Shown piece after piece: positions 22,730 through 33,062 of a stretch of DNA of 36,068 nt. Location: assembly GCA_011049425.1 (NCBI GenBank), contig DSBM01000134.1:1-36068 (forward strand). Direction: 5' to 3'. How positions within the stretch are numbered: the first letter of the stretch is position 1; each line of letters opens with the position of its first letter. A program made the position numbers and the translations under genes. Origin of the DNA: Candidatus Aminicenantes bacterium. Its GTDB lineage: Bacteria > Acidobacteriota > Aminicenantia > UBA2199. Below the pieces are notes generated by a model. That model worked only from the letters and a program-made list of their open reading frames with translations. It was not told where the DNA came from and did not search any database.

Positions 22730-25582
22730 ATGGCTGGAAACGACAGTAGACCCACCCACCTGGGCGGAAAGAAGTTTGATCGGGTCGAGATGGGCCCGCT
22801 GGAACTTGTCTACTTCAACCTGGTCAAGTTAAAGCCGGGCACAATCATCAACGGCCGCTACCGCATAAAAAGGCTGATCGGCAAAGGCGGGTTCGGCATC
22901 ATTTTCGAGGCACTTGACATCACCCTGGGCACAAGTATGGCGGTTAAGTTCCTCAATCCCGAGTTGACGAAGGAAGACAGGAAATTTCTGCGCGTCACGC
23001 GCGAGATCAATATCGCGCGCAAGATCAGCGACGAACGCATTATCAAGGTGTTTTCACTGGAAAGTTGGCGCGGAATCCATTTCCTGGTCATGGAACTCGC
23101 CTCCGGACGCAGCCTGAAGTCGCTCCTGGAAGATAAATGTCCCTTGACCTGGGCGGAATTCAAGGACATATTTATCAACATCCTGGAAGCGGTGGCCGTG
23201 TTGCACTGCAACGGTATCGTTCATAGGGACCTGAAGCCGGCCAATATCCTGATCGATGAAAACAAGCGCATCAAGATCCTCGATTTTGGTTTGGCCAAAG
23301 AGGTCATGGACATGGAAAAGACCTCAACTGTCGGCGAAATCGTAGGATCGCCCTATTACATGTCACCTGAACAAATCCGCGGGAACGCCATCGGGTACGC
23401 CTCGGATGTGTACCAGCTGGGATTGATCCTCTGCCGCGTACTGACAAACCGTCATCCCTTCGAAAGCTCAAGCACCATGGAAATGATTTCCAAGCAACTC
23501 GCCAAAAAGCCGGATCCGCCGCAAGTGGATAAGGGCAGCTTGCCGCCTTTCCTCTATATCGGGATTGAGAAAGCCCTGGAAAAGGCCCCGGAGCGACGCT
23601 TCCGTGACGCCGGCACCATGGCCGATTTCTTTCGCAAGCAAAAGGTCTCCCGGTTACGCCGCGGGCTGCTGACCCTGAACCGCAGGCCGCTGAAAGCGGG
23701 CCTGATCGGCATGATTCTAAGCGCTACTATTTTTTTTGGTTTTCAGGCAACTTTCGGCTCCCAAAAGATCCACAGGTTCATTTCCCGGGAAGGTGTTCTT
23801 CAGGCCCGCAACCGCCTGGGCATCCAACTATGGAAAAAAGATTTTTCCCCGTTCCACGTCTTTGCCGCTTATTCCACCAAGCTCTCGGCGCCCCTACTAC
23901 TGGGAACGGGCAGTTCCCCCGAAATTCCCTTCCTTGACCTGGGAGATGATCCGGTTACGATTGCCCTCCTGGCTCCACCCCTGGAAAAGCCTTTTCCGGT
24001 TGAGATGTCCATTGCGGATGACACCCTCATGTGCCGACTGGCCATCGTGTCATCCACCGGCAAACTGTTAAAAAAGGAACCCCTGTCCGGCCACTATGAC
24101 GCATACGATTACGTTCAGATCACCAGGCCCCATGCTTTCCAAAATCACGGCTTGAACGCCAGCGGGGAAACCTGCGTTTCTTTCACCCTGCAGCAGTATC
24201 AGGGCATGCATCCTTCTGCCCTGATATACATGGAGGGCCTCGAAAAATACGTGTACACCCATCCGGGGAGATTCACAGCCGCCCTGCTGGAACGAAACGA
24301 TGAAAAAGTGTCTTTTATGTTGGTCGGAATCAACAACCTGATCGCCCACAGTCAATTTATATCTGAATTTGTGTTTGACAAATCCACAACCAGCACACGT
24401 CTGCTCAAGGGCATTCCCAGCATGGCTTCTGGTCAACGTAACAATGTCCCTGATGAAGACCGGCTCTTTTTCCTGCCATTTCGGGCACGAATACTGAAAA
24501 ACCGCTGGCGTGAAGAGGGGCGCGCCCGCTTTACCGAACAAGCCAACGGAGATTTACTCGATTTCGACCGCGACGGGCGCCTGACCATGCAGTCCACAAG
24601 GGGGAGCACGGTTTATTCCGATCGGCTTGATACGCTGCGCCGGCTCTATACGCTTGTGAATATGAGCTTTCAGGAAAAGCTAGTAAAACACAATCCACGG
24701 AATGCGCTGGCCTTGATCAATCAAGCCGGCTCTTTCTCTATCGAAAACCCCTTCCTGCGCTCAATTGTCCTCTACTTGAAAGGCGACCTGGAGATCGCAC
24801 TCGGGCGCTATGGGGATGGAGAAAAGACCCTGCAGCAAGCGTTGTCGATTTATCCCGGTAACAAGGATGCCTGTGAGAGGCTCTGTGAAATGGAAATGCT
24901 CCGGGGTGACACGCCGGCCGCCCTCACCCGCCTGACCGACAGCCGCTCAGACAGCACACAGTTCTGGGGTTTTGCCGTTTTTGGTGTGAACTTGTTTAAA
25001 GGCTATCTGTTTCTGCACACAGGCCTGTTCAACCAAGCCGAAGCCGAGTTTAACCGTATCGGGAATAGAGTAGAGGACATTGCTCAATTCTGCCTGGCAA
25101 CCAAAGCCTTTTTCGGAGGTGATTACGAAATAGCACAAACCCGCCTGCTTGAGTTGGAGCAAATGGCCCTTGACGCTGTTGACGTGCGCGAGCTGCGATT
25201 GCTATTGGGCCGCACCTTGTTGCTGAACTCCGGAAACAGGGAAAAAGCGCGATTTTTATTTAATGACATCTCTTACAACTCGCTGGATTTCGGTCACTTG
25301 GCTGAAGTTTCATCCTGCTATCTCCTGGCACGTGCCGGCCGGACAGCCGAAGCGGCGCAATCCGCCCAAACGGCTTTTGAACGTCTGAGAGAGAAGGCAC
25401 GCGGTGATTTCATAACCCGGCTGTGGTTATTCTACGATGCATACGTGTACGGCCTTGTCATGGAGATGGCCGGAGACAGCGAACAGGCGGAACGCGGTTT
25501 CAGGGAATGCATCGCGGCCAATCCGCACACGGAATTGGCCGCGAAGGCAAGGAAATGGTTGAGCAAAAAGCAAAGATCATAA
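22730..25582 (+). CDS. Hanks-type Ser/Thr protein kinase with transmembrane helix and TPR-like C-terminus
   Basis: A 950-residue receptor-like kinase. The kinase domain (about 44-310) has the glycine loop IGKGGFGIIF, Lys73 in AVKF, catalytic HRDLKPAN (Asp167), metal-binding DFG (Asp185) and YMSPEQ, so it should be active. A single membrane helix (about 323-341, LIGMILSATIFFGF) leads to an extracytoplasmic half. That half has a beta-rich region (about 350-630) and a helical repeat region (about 640-945) with TPR-like pieces such as GDLEIALGRYGDGEKTLQQALSIYPGN and AERGFRECIAANPHTELA. The start could also be ATG 22790. It ends 41 nt before convergent radC. Confidence 0.9.
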   Translation: MAGNDSRPTHLGGKKFDRVEMGPLELVYFNLVKLKPGTIINGRYRIKRLIGKGGFGIIFEALDITLGTSMAVKFLNPELTKEDRKFLRVTREINIARKISDERIIKVFSLESWRGIHFLVMELASGRSLKSLLEDKCPLTWAEFKDIFINILEAVAVLHCNGIVHRDLKPANILIDENKRIKILDFGLAKEVMDMEKTSTVGEIVGSPYYMSPEQIRGNAIGYASDVYQLGLILCRVLTNRHPFESSSTMEMISKQLAKKPDPPQVDKGSLPPFLYIGIEKALEKAPERRFRDAGTMADFFRKQKVSRLRRGLLTLNRRPLKAGLIGMILSATIFFGFQATFGSQKIHRFISREGVLQARNRLGIQLWKKDFSPFHVFAAYSTKLSAPLLLGTGSSPEIPFLDLGDDPVTIALLAPPLEKPFPVEMSIADDTLMCRLAIVSSTGKLLKKEPLSGHYDAYDYVQITRPHAFQNHGLNASGETCVSFTLQQYQGMHPSALIYMEGLEKYVYTHPGRFTAALLERNDEKVSFMLVGINNLIAHSQFISEFVFDKSTTSTRLLKGIPSMASGQRNNVPDEDRLFFLPFRARILKNRWREEGRARFTEQANGDLLDFDRDGRLTMQSTRGSTVYSDRLDTLRRLYTLVNMSFQEKLVKHNPRNALALINQAGSFSIENPFLRSIVLYLKGDLEIALGRYGDGEKTLQQALSIYPGNKDACERLCEMEMLRGDTPAALTRLTDSRSDSTQFWGFAVFGVNLFKGYLFLHTGLFNQAEAEFNRIGNRVEDIAQFCLATKAFFGGDYEIAQTRLLELEQMALDAVDVRELRLLLGRTLLLNSGNREKARFLFNDISYNSLDFGHLAEVSSCYLLARAGRTAEAAQSAQTAFERLREKARGDFITRLWLFYDAYVYGLVMEMAGDSEQAERGFRECIAANPHTELAAKARKWLSKKQRS

Positions 25583-25623
25583 CCGACAGCAACCGGACAC
25601 CCTTTTTTCGCTTCTGATTTTGT

Positions 25624-26283
25624 TTACATCCCGTGGGTCTCGATACGGCTCCAGTTTCCCCGGCCGACGATGATGTGATCCAATACGGGGATACCCAGCA
25701 GGCGCCCCGCCCGCACCAGGCGACGCGTGGTTTCCAGGTCTTCCGGGCTGGGGATGACTTTGCCGGAGGGATGATTGTGAACCAGCACAACCGCGGCGGC
25801 ACGGTCGGATATGGCTCCGCAGAAAACTTCTCTGGGATGGACCAGAGACTGGTTGAGGGTGCCTACAAAAACAGTGCGGCGGCGCACCAGGTGGTGGGCG
25901 CCGTCGAGGGTGATGACCAAAAAATGTTCCTGGGTTTTCTCCTGGATGTCCACCACCAGGGGCAAAACATCTTCGGGACGGTGAACGCCACGGCCGCGGC
26001 GATCGTTGAAGCGCCGGGCCAGTTCCAGGGTCGCGGCCACAGCAGCGGCCCGGGCCGGCCCCATGCCGCTGATGGTCTCTAATTGCGCCATGGTGACGTT
26101 TCCGTCCTCGCGGCGCACCAGGTTCAACACTTCATCCGCCAGGGCATACACATGCCGTTTCTGCGTGCCGCTGCGCAGGATCAAAGCCACCAGCTCGCGG
26201 TCGGACAGCGCCGGCGGGCCCTTTTGCGCCAGTTTCTCCCGCGGGCGGTCGTACACGTATTGTTCCGCGATCTTCAAGGTCAT
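25624..26283 (-). CDS. radC: RadC-family JAB/MPN domain protein
   Basis: A 219-residue RadC (UPF0758) protein, N-terminal helix-hairpin-helix region (LSDRELVALILRSGT, LETISGMGPARAAAV) plus C-terminal JAMM-type domain. The metal motif is complete: Glu in PREVF, VLVHNHPSG for the two His, and SPED for the Asp. RadC's DNA-repair role is disputed; the family is often linked to recombination or DNA processing. Length is normal. The ATG at 26283 has no obvious ribosome-binding site. It converges on the kinase gene. Confidence 0.93.
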   Translation of the reverse strand: MTLKIAEQYVYDRPREKLAQKGPPALSDRELVALILRSGTQKRHVYALADEVLNLVRREDGNVTMAQLETISGMGPARAAAVAATLELARRFNDRRGRGVHRPEDVLPLVVDIQEKTQEHFLVITLDGAHHLVRRRTVFVGTLNQSLVHPREVFCGAISDRAAAVVLVHNHPSGKVIPSPEDLETTRRLVRAGRLLGIPVLDHIIVGRGNWSRIETHGM

Positions 26284-26595
26284 GCAAACAAACCAGCAAA
26301 ACCGATGCCATTAACCTTATCAGTATTTGTAGAAGGTAGAACGTAGAAGACCTCGGGAGTATTTGCAGGAAGATTCCGGAAGTATCTGTAGGCTTTTTTG
26401 GAGTGCCTCCCTCACACCTCGTTTTCCTTCACCCGTGGTACGGGCGGTTCACGAACCGCCCCGTTCTGACCTCTTTCCCGCCTCTGGCCCCTAGCCACTG
26501 GCCACTCGCCTTCCCCCGGTTGACTCTCCTCTCCCCCTGGCATACAATTATTTATGCCGGGGTAACGCGAAAACCGCCCCCCCTTGGAGCCCGAC
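26284..26595. repeat. Intergenic repeat island 4 (312 nt, no gene)
   Basis: The divergent gap between radC and gdhA holds GTAGAAGGTAGAACGTAGAAG (about 26329), then CTCGGGAGTATTTGCAGGAAG at about 26352-26372 (like 540-563). A hairpin follows at 26442-26461 (GGGCGGTTC and its complement, 2-nt loop, preceded by GTAC), and then a GCC-rich pyrimidine run at 26470-26512. The gdhA promoter at 26520-26548 directly follows the last repeat. No coding sequence is seen. Confidence 0.7.
26520..26548 (+). promoter_or_regulatory. Promoter of gdhA and probably the PEP-synthase-like genes
   Basis: TTGACT (26520-26525), a 17-nt spacer and TACAAT (26543-26548), each 5 of 6 to consensus, about 48 nt upstream of the gdhA ATG. 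Confidence 0.7.
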
Positions 26596-27876
<1,281 letters not shown>

Positions 27877-27913
27877 TCCCCGGCCGGGTAAATGCGATAA
27901 AAACGTGTTTTAA

Positions 27914-27927
27914 CCCCGTTGACGGGG
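27914..27927 (+). other. Short hairpin between gdhA and the next gene
   Basis: CCCCGT-TG-ACGGGG is a six-bp stem with a 2-nt loop, 20 nt upstream of the next start codon, without a following T-run. It could modulate expression between the two genes or be chance. Confidence 0.3.
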
Positions 27928-27946
27928 GAGCCTCAAGGGGTATAGG

Positions 27947-29680
27947 ATGACGGATCGAATAACCACGGTGTCGCCCTTCCGCCGCCAGGATGACCCACGC
28001 CCGCCAATCACACGTATAGGGACGGGGAGTCTTGGCGGCAAGGCATCCGGCCTGACGGCACTCCGGCAGGATCTGGAGCAGCGCTTCGGCAATGCCGATT
28101 ACCGGGGTTTCCTGGTGGACATTCCCCCCTTTACCGTCATTGCCACGGATTTCTTTGACCGTTTCATGAAACAGAACGACCTGGCCACTGTGGTGGAAAC
28201 GGAGCCGCCCGACGACCGCATCGCCCACCACTTCATGCGTGGTGAACTTCCGGTTGACCTTACCGGTGATTTGCACCATTTAATCGCACGTACGCGTCAT
28301 CCCCTGGCGGTGCGTTCTTCAGGTATGTTGGAAGATGCCGCCGATTCACCTTTTGCCGGGATCTACGCCACCAAGATGATTCCCAACAACCAGCCGGACA
28401 CGGACGCCCGCTTCCGCAGCCTGGTGGAAGCCATCAAGTTCGTTTACGCCTCTACGTTCTTTTCCGCGGCCCGCGCTTACCGCGAAGCGGTGGGTTTCAG
28501 CCCCTGGGACGAAAAAATGGCCGTCATGATCCAGGACGTGGCCGGCCGGGAGCGCAACAAGCGCCACTACCCGATTATTTCCGGAGTGGCCCGATCCTTC
28601 AACTTCTATCCCCAGGGAGCGGCCAAACCCGAAGAAGGGGTAGTAGACCTGGCCCTGGGGTTAGGCAAAAGCATTGTGGATGGCGGACAAACCTGGAGCT
28701 ACTCCCCCGCCCACCCACGCGCCGTTCCGCCTTTCGGATCCACATCAGACTGGCTCAAGCAGACCCAGCGCAAATTCTGGGCCGTCAACATGGTCCGGCC
28801 CAAAAAAGTCAACCCCCTGGAAGAAACGGAATTCCTCATCCACCTGGAACTTGAAGAAGCCGATTACGACAACACCCTGAAAAGGGTGGCTTCCACCTAC
28901 GACGCCGCATCGGACCGCATCCAACCCGGCGTGGCCGTACAGGGCCCACGCATCATCTCCTTCGCGCCCATACTCCAGGTGGGGCTGATGCCCCTGAACG
29001 ACCTGTTGCGGGAACTGCTCAAATTGGGCGAGGAAGCCGCCGGATCTCCCGTTGAAATGGAGTTCGCCCTGGACTGGAAAAACAACAGCAAAGATCCCGC
29101 GGTTTTTTCGGTGTTGCAGATCCGCCCCCTTGCCTTGTCAGCCGAAGAGGTCGAAATCACCCGGGCGGAGTTCAACGCCCCCAATCGCTTGCTGGCCACA
29201 GCCGGCGCTCTCGGCAACGGGGTGATAAAGGGCATTCGCGACATCGTCTATTTACCGCGTGAAAGTTTCGATTTCAAATATTCCCAAAAGATCGCCCGGG
29301 AGTTGGCGGACCTCAACCGCGTCCTGTTGCAACAGCAACGCCCCTTTCTGCTTATGGGTTTCGGCCGTTGGGGATCATCGGACCCCTGGTTGGGGGTTCC
29401 GGTCAACTGGGGCCGGATTTCCGGAGCCCGCGCCATGGTTGAATCCACCCCGGCGGGAGGGCATGTTGATTTGAGTCAGGGATCTCACTTTTTTCACAAC
29501 CTAACCAACCTCAAGATTCCGTTTTTCTCAATCCGCTACGGTCGTGACTTCCTCGACTGGGAATGGTTGGACAAACAGGAAGCGGAAACAGAAACGCGGC
29601 ATATCCGCCACCTTCACCTGGATAGCCCTTTAACAATCAAGGTGGACGGGCGGTCTCGCCAAGGAGTCATACTGCGATGA
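27947..29680 (+). CDS. PEP synthase/pyruvate phosphate dikinase N-terminal (ATP-binding) domain protein
   Basis: A 577-residue protein whose core is the PEP/pyruvate-binding ATP-grasp domain: SLGGKASGLTAL (about residue 28) and PLAVRSSGMLEDAADSPFAGIYATK (about 119) match the PpsA/PPDK N-terminus. No swivelling phosphohistidine domain and no PEP-binding TIM barrel follow. Instead, the last 110 residues hold LLMGFGRWGSSDPWLGVPVNWG and DLSQGSHFFHNLTNL, a module shared with the next gene. So it cannot be a complete PEP synthase. It overlaps the next gene by 4 nt (ATGA). A role as a regulatory phosphotransferase or sensor is inference; this family is seen in other phyla but is uncharacterised. Confidence 0.78.
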   Translation: MTDRITTVSPFRRQDDPRPPITRIGTGSLGGKASGLTALRQDLEQRFGNADYRGFLVDIPPFTVIATDFFDRFMKQNDLATVVETEPPDDRIAHHFMRGELPVDLTGDLHHLIARTRHPLAVRSSGMLEDAADSPFAGIYATKMIPNNQPDTDARFRSLVEAIKFVYASTFFSAARAYREAVGFSPWDEKMAVMIQDVAGRERNKRHYPIISGVARSFNFYPQGAAKPEEGVVDLALGLGKSIVDGGQTWSYSPAHPRAVPPFGSTSDWLKQTQRKFWAVNMVRPKKVNPLEETEFLIHLELEEADYDNTLKRVASTYDAASDRIQPGVAVQGPRIISFAPILQVGLMPLNDLLRELLKLGEEAAGSPVEMEFALDWKNNSKDPAVFSVLQIRPLALSAEEVEITRAEFNAPNRLLATAGALGNGVIKGIRDIVYLPRESFDFKYSQKIARELADLNRVLLQQQRPFLLMGFGRWGSSDPWLGVPVNWGRISGARAMVESTPAGGHVDLSQGSHFFHNLTNLKIPFFSIRYGRDFLDWEWLDKQEAETETRHIRHLHLDSPLTIKVDGRSRQGVILR

Positions 29681-32600
29681 ATGACGGCAAACCCATGGAC
29701 GGCCTGATGCGGGACCTGCAGGAACGCGCCAAGGAACTCAATTGCCTGTACATGGTTGAAGAGGTTCTCAGCGAAACCCGGGATGACCTGGACGCCATGT
29801 TCCGCGGCCTGTTGCACGTCATCCCCGACGGCTGGCAATTCCCCGAACTCTGCCAGGTCAAACTGGAATACCAGGAGCAATCCTGGTTTACCCGGGACTA
29901 CGAAGATACGCCGTGGCAACAGACCGTCGACATCGTGGTTCAGGAAAAGCCCGTCGGCCGCATCACCGTGTCTTACCGAGAAGAGGTTCCGGCTTCCAAA
30001 GACGGGATATTCCTCAAAGAAGAGACCCGCTTGATCAACTCCATAGCCGAACGCATCGGCCACACGGTGCTGCACCGGGAGCTCAAAGAGGTTTACCAGG
30101 AATGGCGACAGGCCGGCAACATGATCAACCACCGCCAGGACCAGTGGGAAGTCATCGTGGACCTGCTGCAGAAAACCGACAAAAAGCTTTTTATCTACCT
30201 CTCCCACAAGATGCTCCACTACCTGTGCTGGAACGGGGTGGAAAGCGCGAAAACCCTGTTGCAGAGTTTCAGCGGACGCGGGCAACTCAACGAGAAAGAG
30301 TTGCTGGAAGACGACAACCGTCCCCAGGCCAAGCAGACTATGGACAACCTCTACCTGATCGGGCGCCAGGTCTTTCACATCGCCGCGCGCAACCTCAAGT
30401 CAGACGTCATCCTCTCTCATGTGCAGAAATGGATCCAGGAAGACAAATCCCGGTTCCTGGTACGGGCTATCGACGACCCCAGCTCGTCACTGCCCGAAAT
30501 CATCGACTCCATCACCCGCTACCGTTTCATGCACGCCGAGGGCATCACGCTGTCGCCCTCGATTGAGAAAGGCCTGAAGGTCTCGCTGGTTCGACGCTTC
30601 TTTTCCGACCAGTTGGAGTTCATCAACGTGGCCAAGGAACACATCGATGTGGAGGACTACTACGACCTGATCCCCCACGTCATCTTCCCCCAGGGCAGCC
30701 ACGGCAAACTGGGGGGGAAAAGCGCCGGCCTCTTCCTGGCGGACCGTATCCTGTGCAAAAGCCCGGAATTCGAGACCCTCTTCCCCAACCTGAAAGTACC
30801 CAAGACCTGGTATATCTCCTCAGACGGATTGATCACCTTCCTGTATTACAACAATCTGGAAGAGGTAATCGAACAGAAATACAAGAACGTGGATGAAATC
30901 ACCCTGGAATACCCCAACATTATCCAGATATTCAAGAATTCCCATTTTCCGCCGGAGATCATCCGCGGACTCTCGATGGCCCTGGATGACCTGGGAGAAA
31001 CCCCCATCATCGTACGCAGTTCGAGCCTGCTGGAAGACCGTTTGGGTGCCGCGTTTTCCGGTAAGTACAAGAGCCTGTTCCTGGCCAACCGCGGTTCCAA
31101 GACGGAACGCCTGGACGCCCTGAAAGACGCCATCGCGGAGATCTACGCCTCGACATTCTCCCCCGATCCCATTGAATATCGCACCGAGCGGGGCCTGCTG
31201 GATTTCTTTGAAGAAATGGGCATCATGATCCAGGAAGTGGTTGGGCACAAAGTCGGTGACTTCTTTTTGCCCACTTTCGCCGGCGTGGCTTTCAGTCACA
31301 ACGAGTTCCGCTGGTCGGCACGCATTGAACGCGAAGACGGATTGATCCGCATGGTACCCGGACTTGGCACTCGCGCGGTGGACCGGGTGGCTGATGATTA
31401 TCCCTGCCTGATCGCCCCGGGGAAACCCGACCTGCGGGTGAATGTAACACCGGAAGAGGTCCAGCGCTACTCCCCACGATACGTGGACTTGATCAACCTG
31501 AAAACCAACTCTTTCCAAACCATGGAGATCCGGGAACTGTTGCGGCTTCACGGAGATGACATCAACGGCATCCACCGCGTGGTATCCATCAAGGATGGAG
31601 ATATGATTACTCCCCCCACATCGATAATGAACATCGATTTCGAAAACCACGAACTGGTGGCCAACTTTGAGGGTTTGATTCAGCGTACGCCGTTTATCAG
31701 CCGCATGCGCAACCTGCTGAACCTGTTAAAGCAAAAAATCGGCTGCCCGGTGGATGTGGAATTCGCCCATGACGGCACCCACCTCTACTTGCTGCAGTGC
31801 CGGCCGCAGAGCTATTCCCGCGATATTCAGCCCAGCCCCATTCCCAAGGACATCCCCATCCAGGACACGGTGTTTACGGCCAACCGCTATATCTCCAACG
31901 GCAGTATTCCGGATATCACCCACGTTGTGTACGTGGACCCGGACGGGTACAACAACCTTTCTTCGCACCAGGAGTTGAAACGGGTCGGAACCGTTGTCGG
32001 CCGCCTGAATAAACTTCTTCCCAAACGCCAGTTCATTTTGATGGGACCGGGGCGTTGGGGCAGCCGCGGTGACATCAAGCTGGGTGTCAGCGTCACCTAT
32101 TCAGAAATCAACAACACCGCGGCCCTGGTGGAAGTGGCCAAGAAAAAAGGCAATTACACCCCGGACCTGTCATTCGGCACCCACTTTTTCCAGGACTTGG
32201 TCGAGGCGTCCATCCGTTACCTGCCCCTTTATCCCGACGACCCCGACGCGGTGTTCAACGAACGCTTCTTTACATCTCAACCCAATATCCTCAAAGAAAT
32301 GCTGCCGGAATTCGCTCCCCTGGAAAACGCGGTCCGGGTTATCGACATCCCCTCCGGCAACCGCGGCCGCATTCTGAAGATACTCATGAACGCGGATTTG
32401 AACCGTTGCGTGGCCATGCTGGCAGACCCCGGAGTCATGGTCTCCGAGGTTCAGCAACAGGAACCGGCAACCACGACAGGGGGCCGCCATGAAGAGTACT
32501 GGCGCTGGCGCTTGCACATGGCCGAACAAATCGCAGGCAAACTGGACGGGAAGCGCTTCGGGGTGCGTAACATCTACCTGTTCGGCAGTACCAAGAACGG

Positions 32601-32901
32601 CACCGCCGGACCGGGCAGCGACATCGATCTGCTTGTTCATTTTAGCGGCACAAAGAAACAGCGCGAGGAACTTGTGCTCTGGCTGGACGGCTGGAGCCGC
32701 GCCTTGGGCGAGATCAACCACCTGCGCACCGGCTACCCGGCAGAAGGCCTGCTGGACATCCACTTTGTGACCGACAAGGACATCGAAAACCGCACCAGTT
32801 ATGCGGTCAAGATCGGCGCGGTCACCGATGCCGCCCGGCCGCTGGAAATGAAAACAAAAAAAGTTGAAGAGTTGAAAAGGGAAGAAGTTGAAAAAAGGTG
32901 A
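29677..32901 (+). CDS. Fusion: sensory GAF-like domain, PEP-synthase ATP-binding domain and nucleotidyltransferase
   Basis: A 1074-residue protein. Residues 1-135 (LQERAKELNCLYMVEEVL, LLHVIPDGWQFPELCQVKLEY, FLKEETRLINSIAERIG) look like the GAF-like sensor found before many histidine kinases. After a helical region, LGGKSAGL (about 343) and IIVRSSSLLEDRLGAAFSGKY (about 446) mark the PpsA-like ATP-grasp. LMGPGRWGSRGDIKLGVSV (about 788) and FGTHFFQDL match the shared C-terminal module. Residues 965-1050 are a pol-beta-type nucleotidyltransferase, LFGSTKNGTAGPGSDIDLLVHF. No phosphohistidine domain is seen. The final 14 codons (KKVEELKREEVEKR) are repeat-derived. Function unproven. Confidence 0.75.
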   Translation: MNDGKPMDGLMRDLQERAKELNCLYMVEEVLSETRDDLDAMFRGLLHVIPDGWQFPELCQVKLEYQEQSWFTRDYEDTPWQQTVDIVVQEKPVGRITVSYREEVPASKDGIFLKEETRLINSIAERIGHTVLHRELKEVYQEWRQAGNMINHRQDQWEVIVDLLQKTDKKLFIYLSHKMLHYLCWNGVESAKTLLQSFSGRGQLNEKELLEDDNRPQAKQTMDNLYLIGRQVFHIAARNLKSDVILSHVQKWIQEDKSRFLVRAIDDPSSSLPEIIDSITRYRFMHAEGITLSPSIEKGLKVSLVRRFFSDQLEFINVAKEHIDVEDYYDLIPHVIFPQGSHGKLGGKSAGLFLADRILCKSPEFETLFPNLKVPKTWYISSDGLITFLYYNNLEEVIEQKYKNVDEITLEYPNIIQIFKNSHFPPEIIRGLSMALDDLGETPIIVRSSSLLEDRLGAAFSGKYKSLFLANRGSKTERLDALKDAIAEIYASTFSPDPIEYRTERGLLDFFEEMGIMIQEVVGHKVGDFFLPTFAGVAFSHNEFRWSARIEREDGLIRMVPGLGTRAVDRVADDYPCLIAPGKPDLRVNVTPEEVQRYSPRYVDLINLKTNSFQTMEIRELLRLHGDDINGIHRVVSIKDGDMITPPTSIMNIDFENHELVANFEGLIQRTPFISRMRNLLNLLKQKIGCPVDVEFAHDGTHLYLLQCRPQSYSRDIQPSPIPKDIPIQDTVFTANRYISNGSIPDITHVVYVDPDGYNNLSSHQELKRVGTVVGRLNKLLPKRQFILMGPGRWGSRGDIKLGVSVTYSEINNTAALVEVAKKKGNYTPDLSFGTHFFQDLVEASIRYLPLYPDDPDAVFNERFFTSQPNILKEMLPEFAPLENAVRVIDIPSGNRGRILKILMNADLNRCVAMLADPGVMVSEVQQQEPATTTGGRHEEYWRWRLHMAEQIAGKLDGKRFGVRNIYLFGSTKNGTAGPGSDIDLLVHFSGTKKQREELVLWLDGWSRALGEINHLRTGYPAEGLLDIHFVTDKDIENRTSYAVKIGAVTDAARPLEMKTKKVEELKREEVEKR

Positions 32902-33052
32902 CAGGTGATAGGAAGGCAGTTGTAGGGGCGGGTTTCAAACCCGCCCGGATTAAAATCGGCGTACGGGCGACCAACCGGTCGCCCGTACTTGGAAAGAAGG
33001 AGACAGTCCCCCGGCCAATCGCCTCTCACTACCGGCCACTCGCCCGGTTCGG
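32860..33052. repeat. Intergenic repeat island 5, overlapping the 3' end of a gene
   Basis: An AAAGTTGAAGAGTTGAAAAGG purine run codes for the last residues of the 29677-32901 protein. A hairpin GGGCGGGTTT-C-AAACCCGCCC follows at 32926-32946, then a second hairpin with 12-bp arms at 32961-32988 (GTACGGGCGACC, loop AACC), and a GCC-rich pyrimidine run at 33010-33052. The island lies between convergent genes, but neither hairpin has a T-run. Confidence 0.75.
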
Positions 33053-33062
33053 GAGAAGCACT

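Noticed and set aside
22464-22832. 122-codon frame between hpf and the kinase
   Set aside because: It is composed of repeat modules and overlaps the kinase start in another frame.
26470-26512. GCC-rich runs as a CRISPR or tandem array
   Set aside because: The units are short (about 7 nt), degenerate and without spacers.
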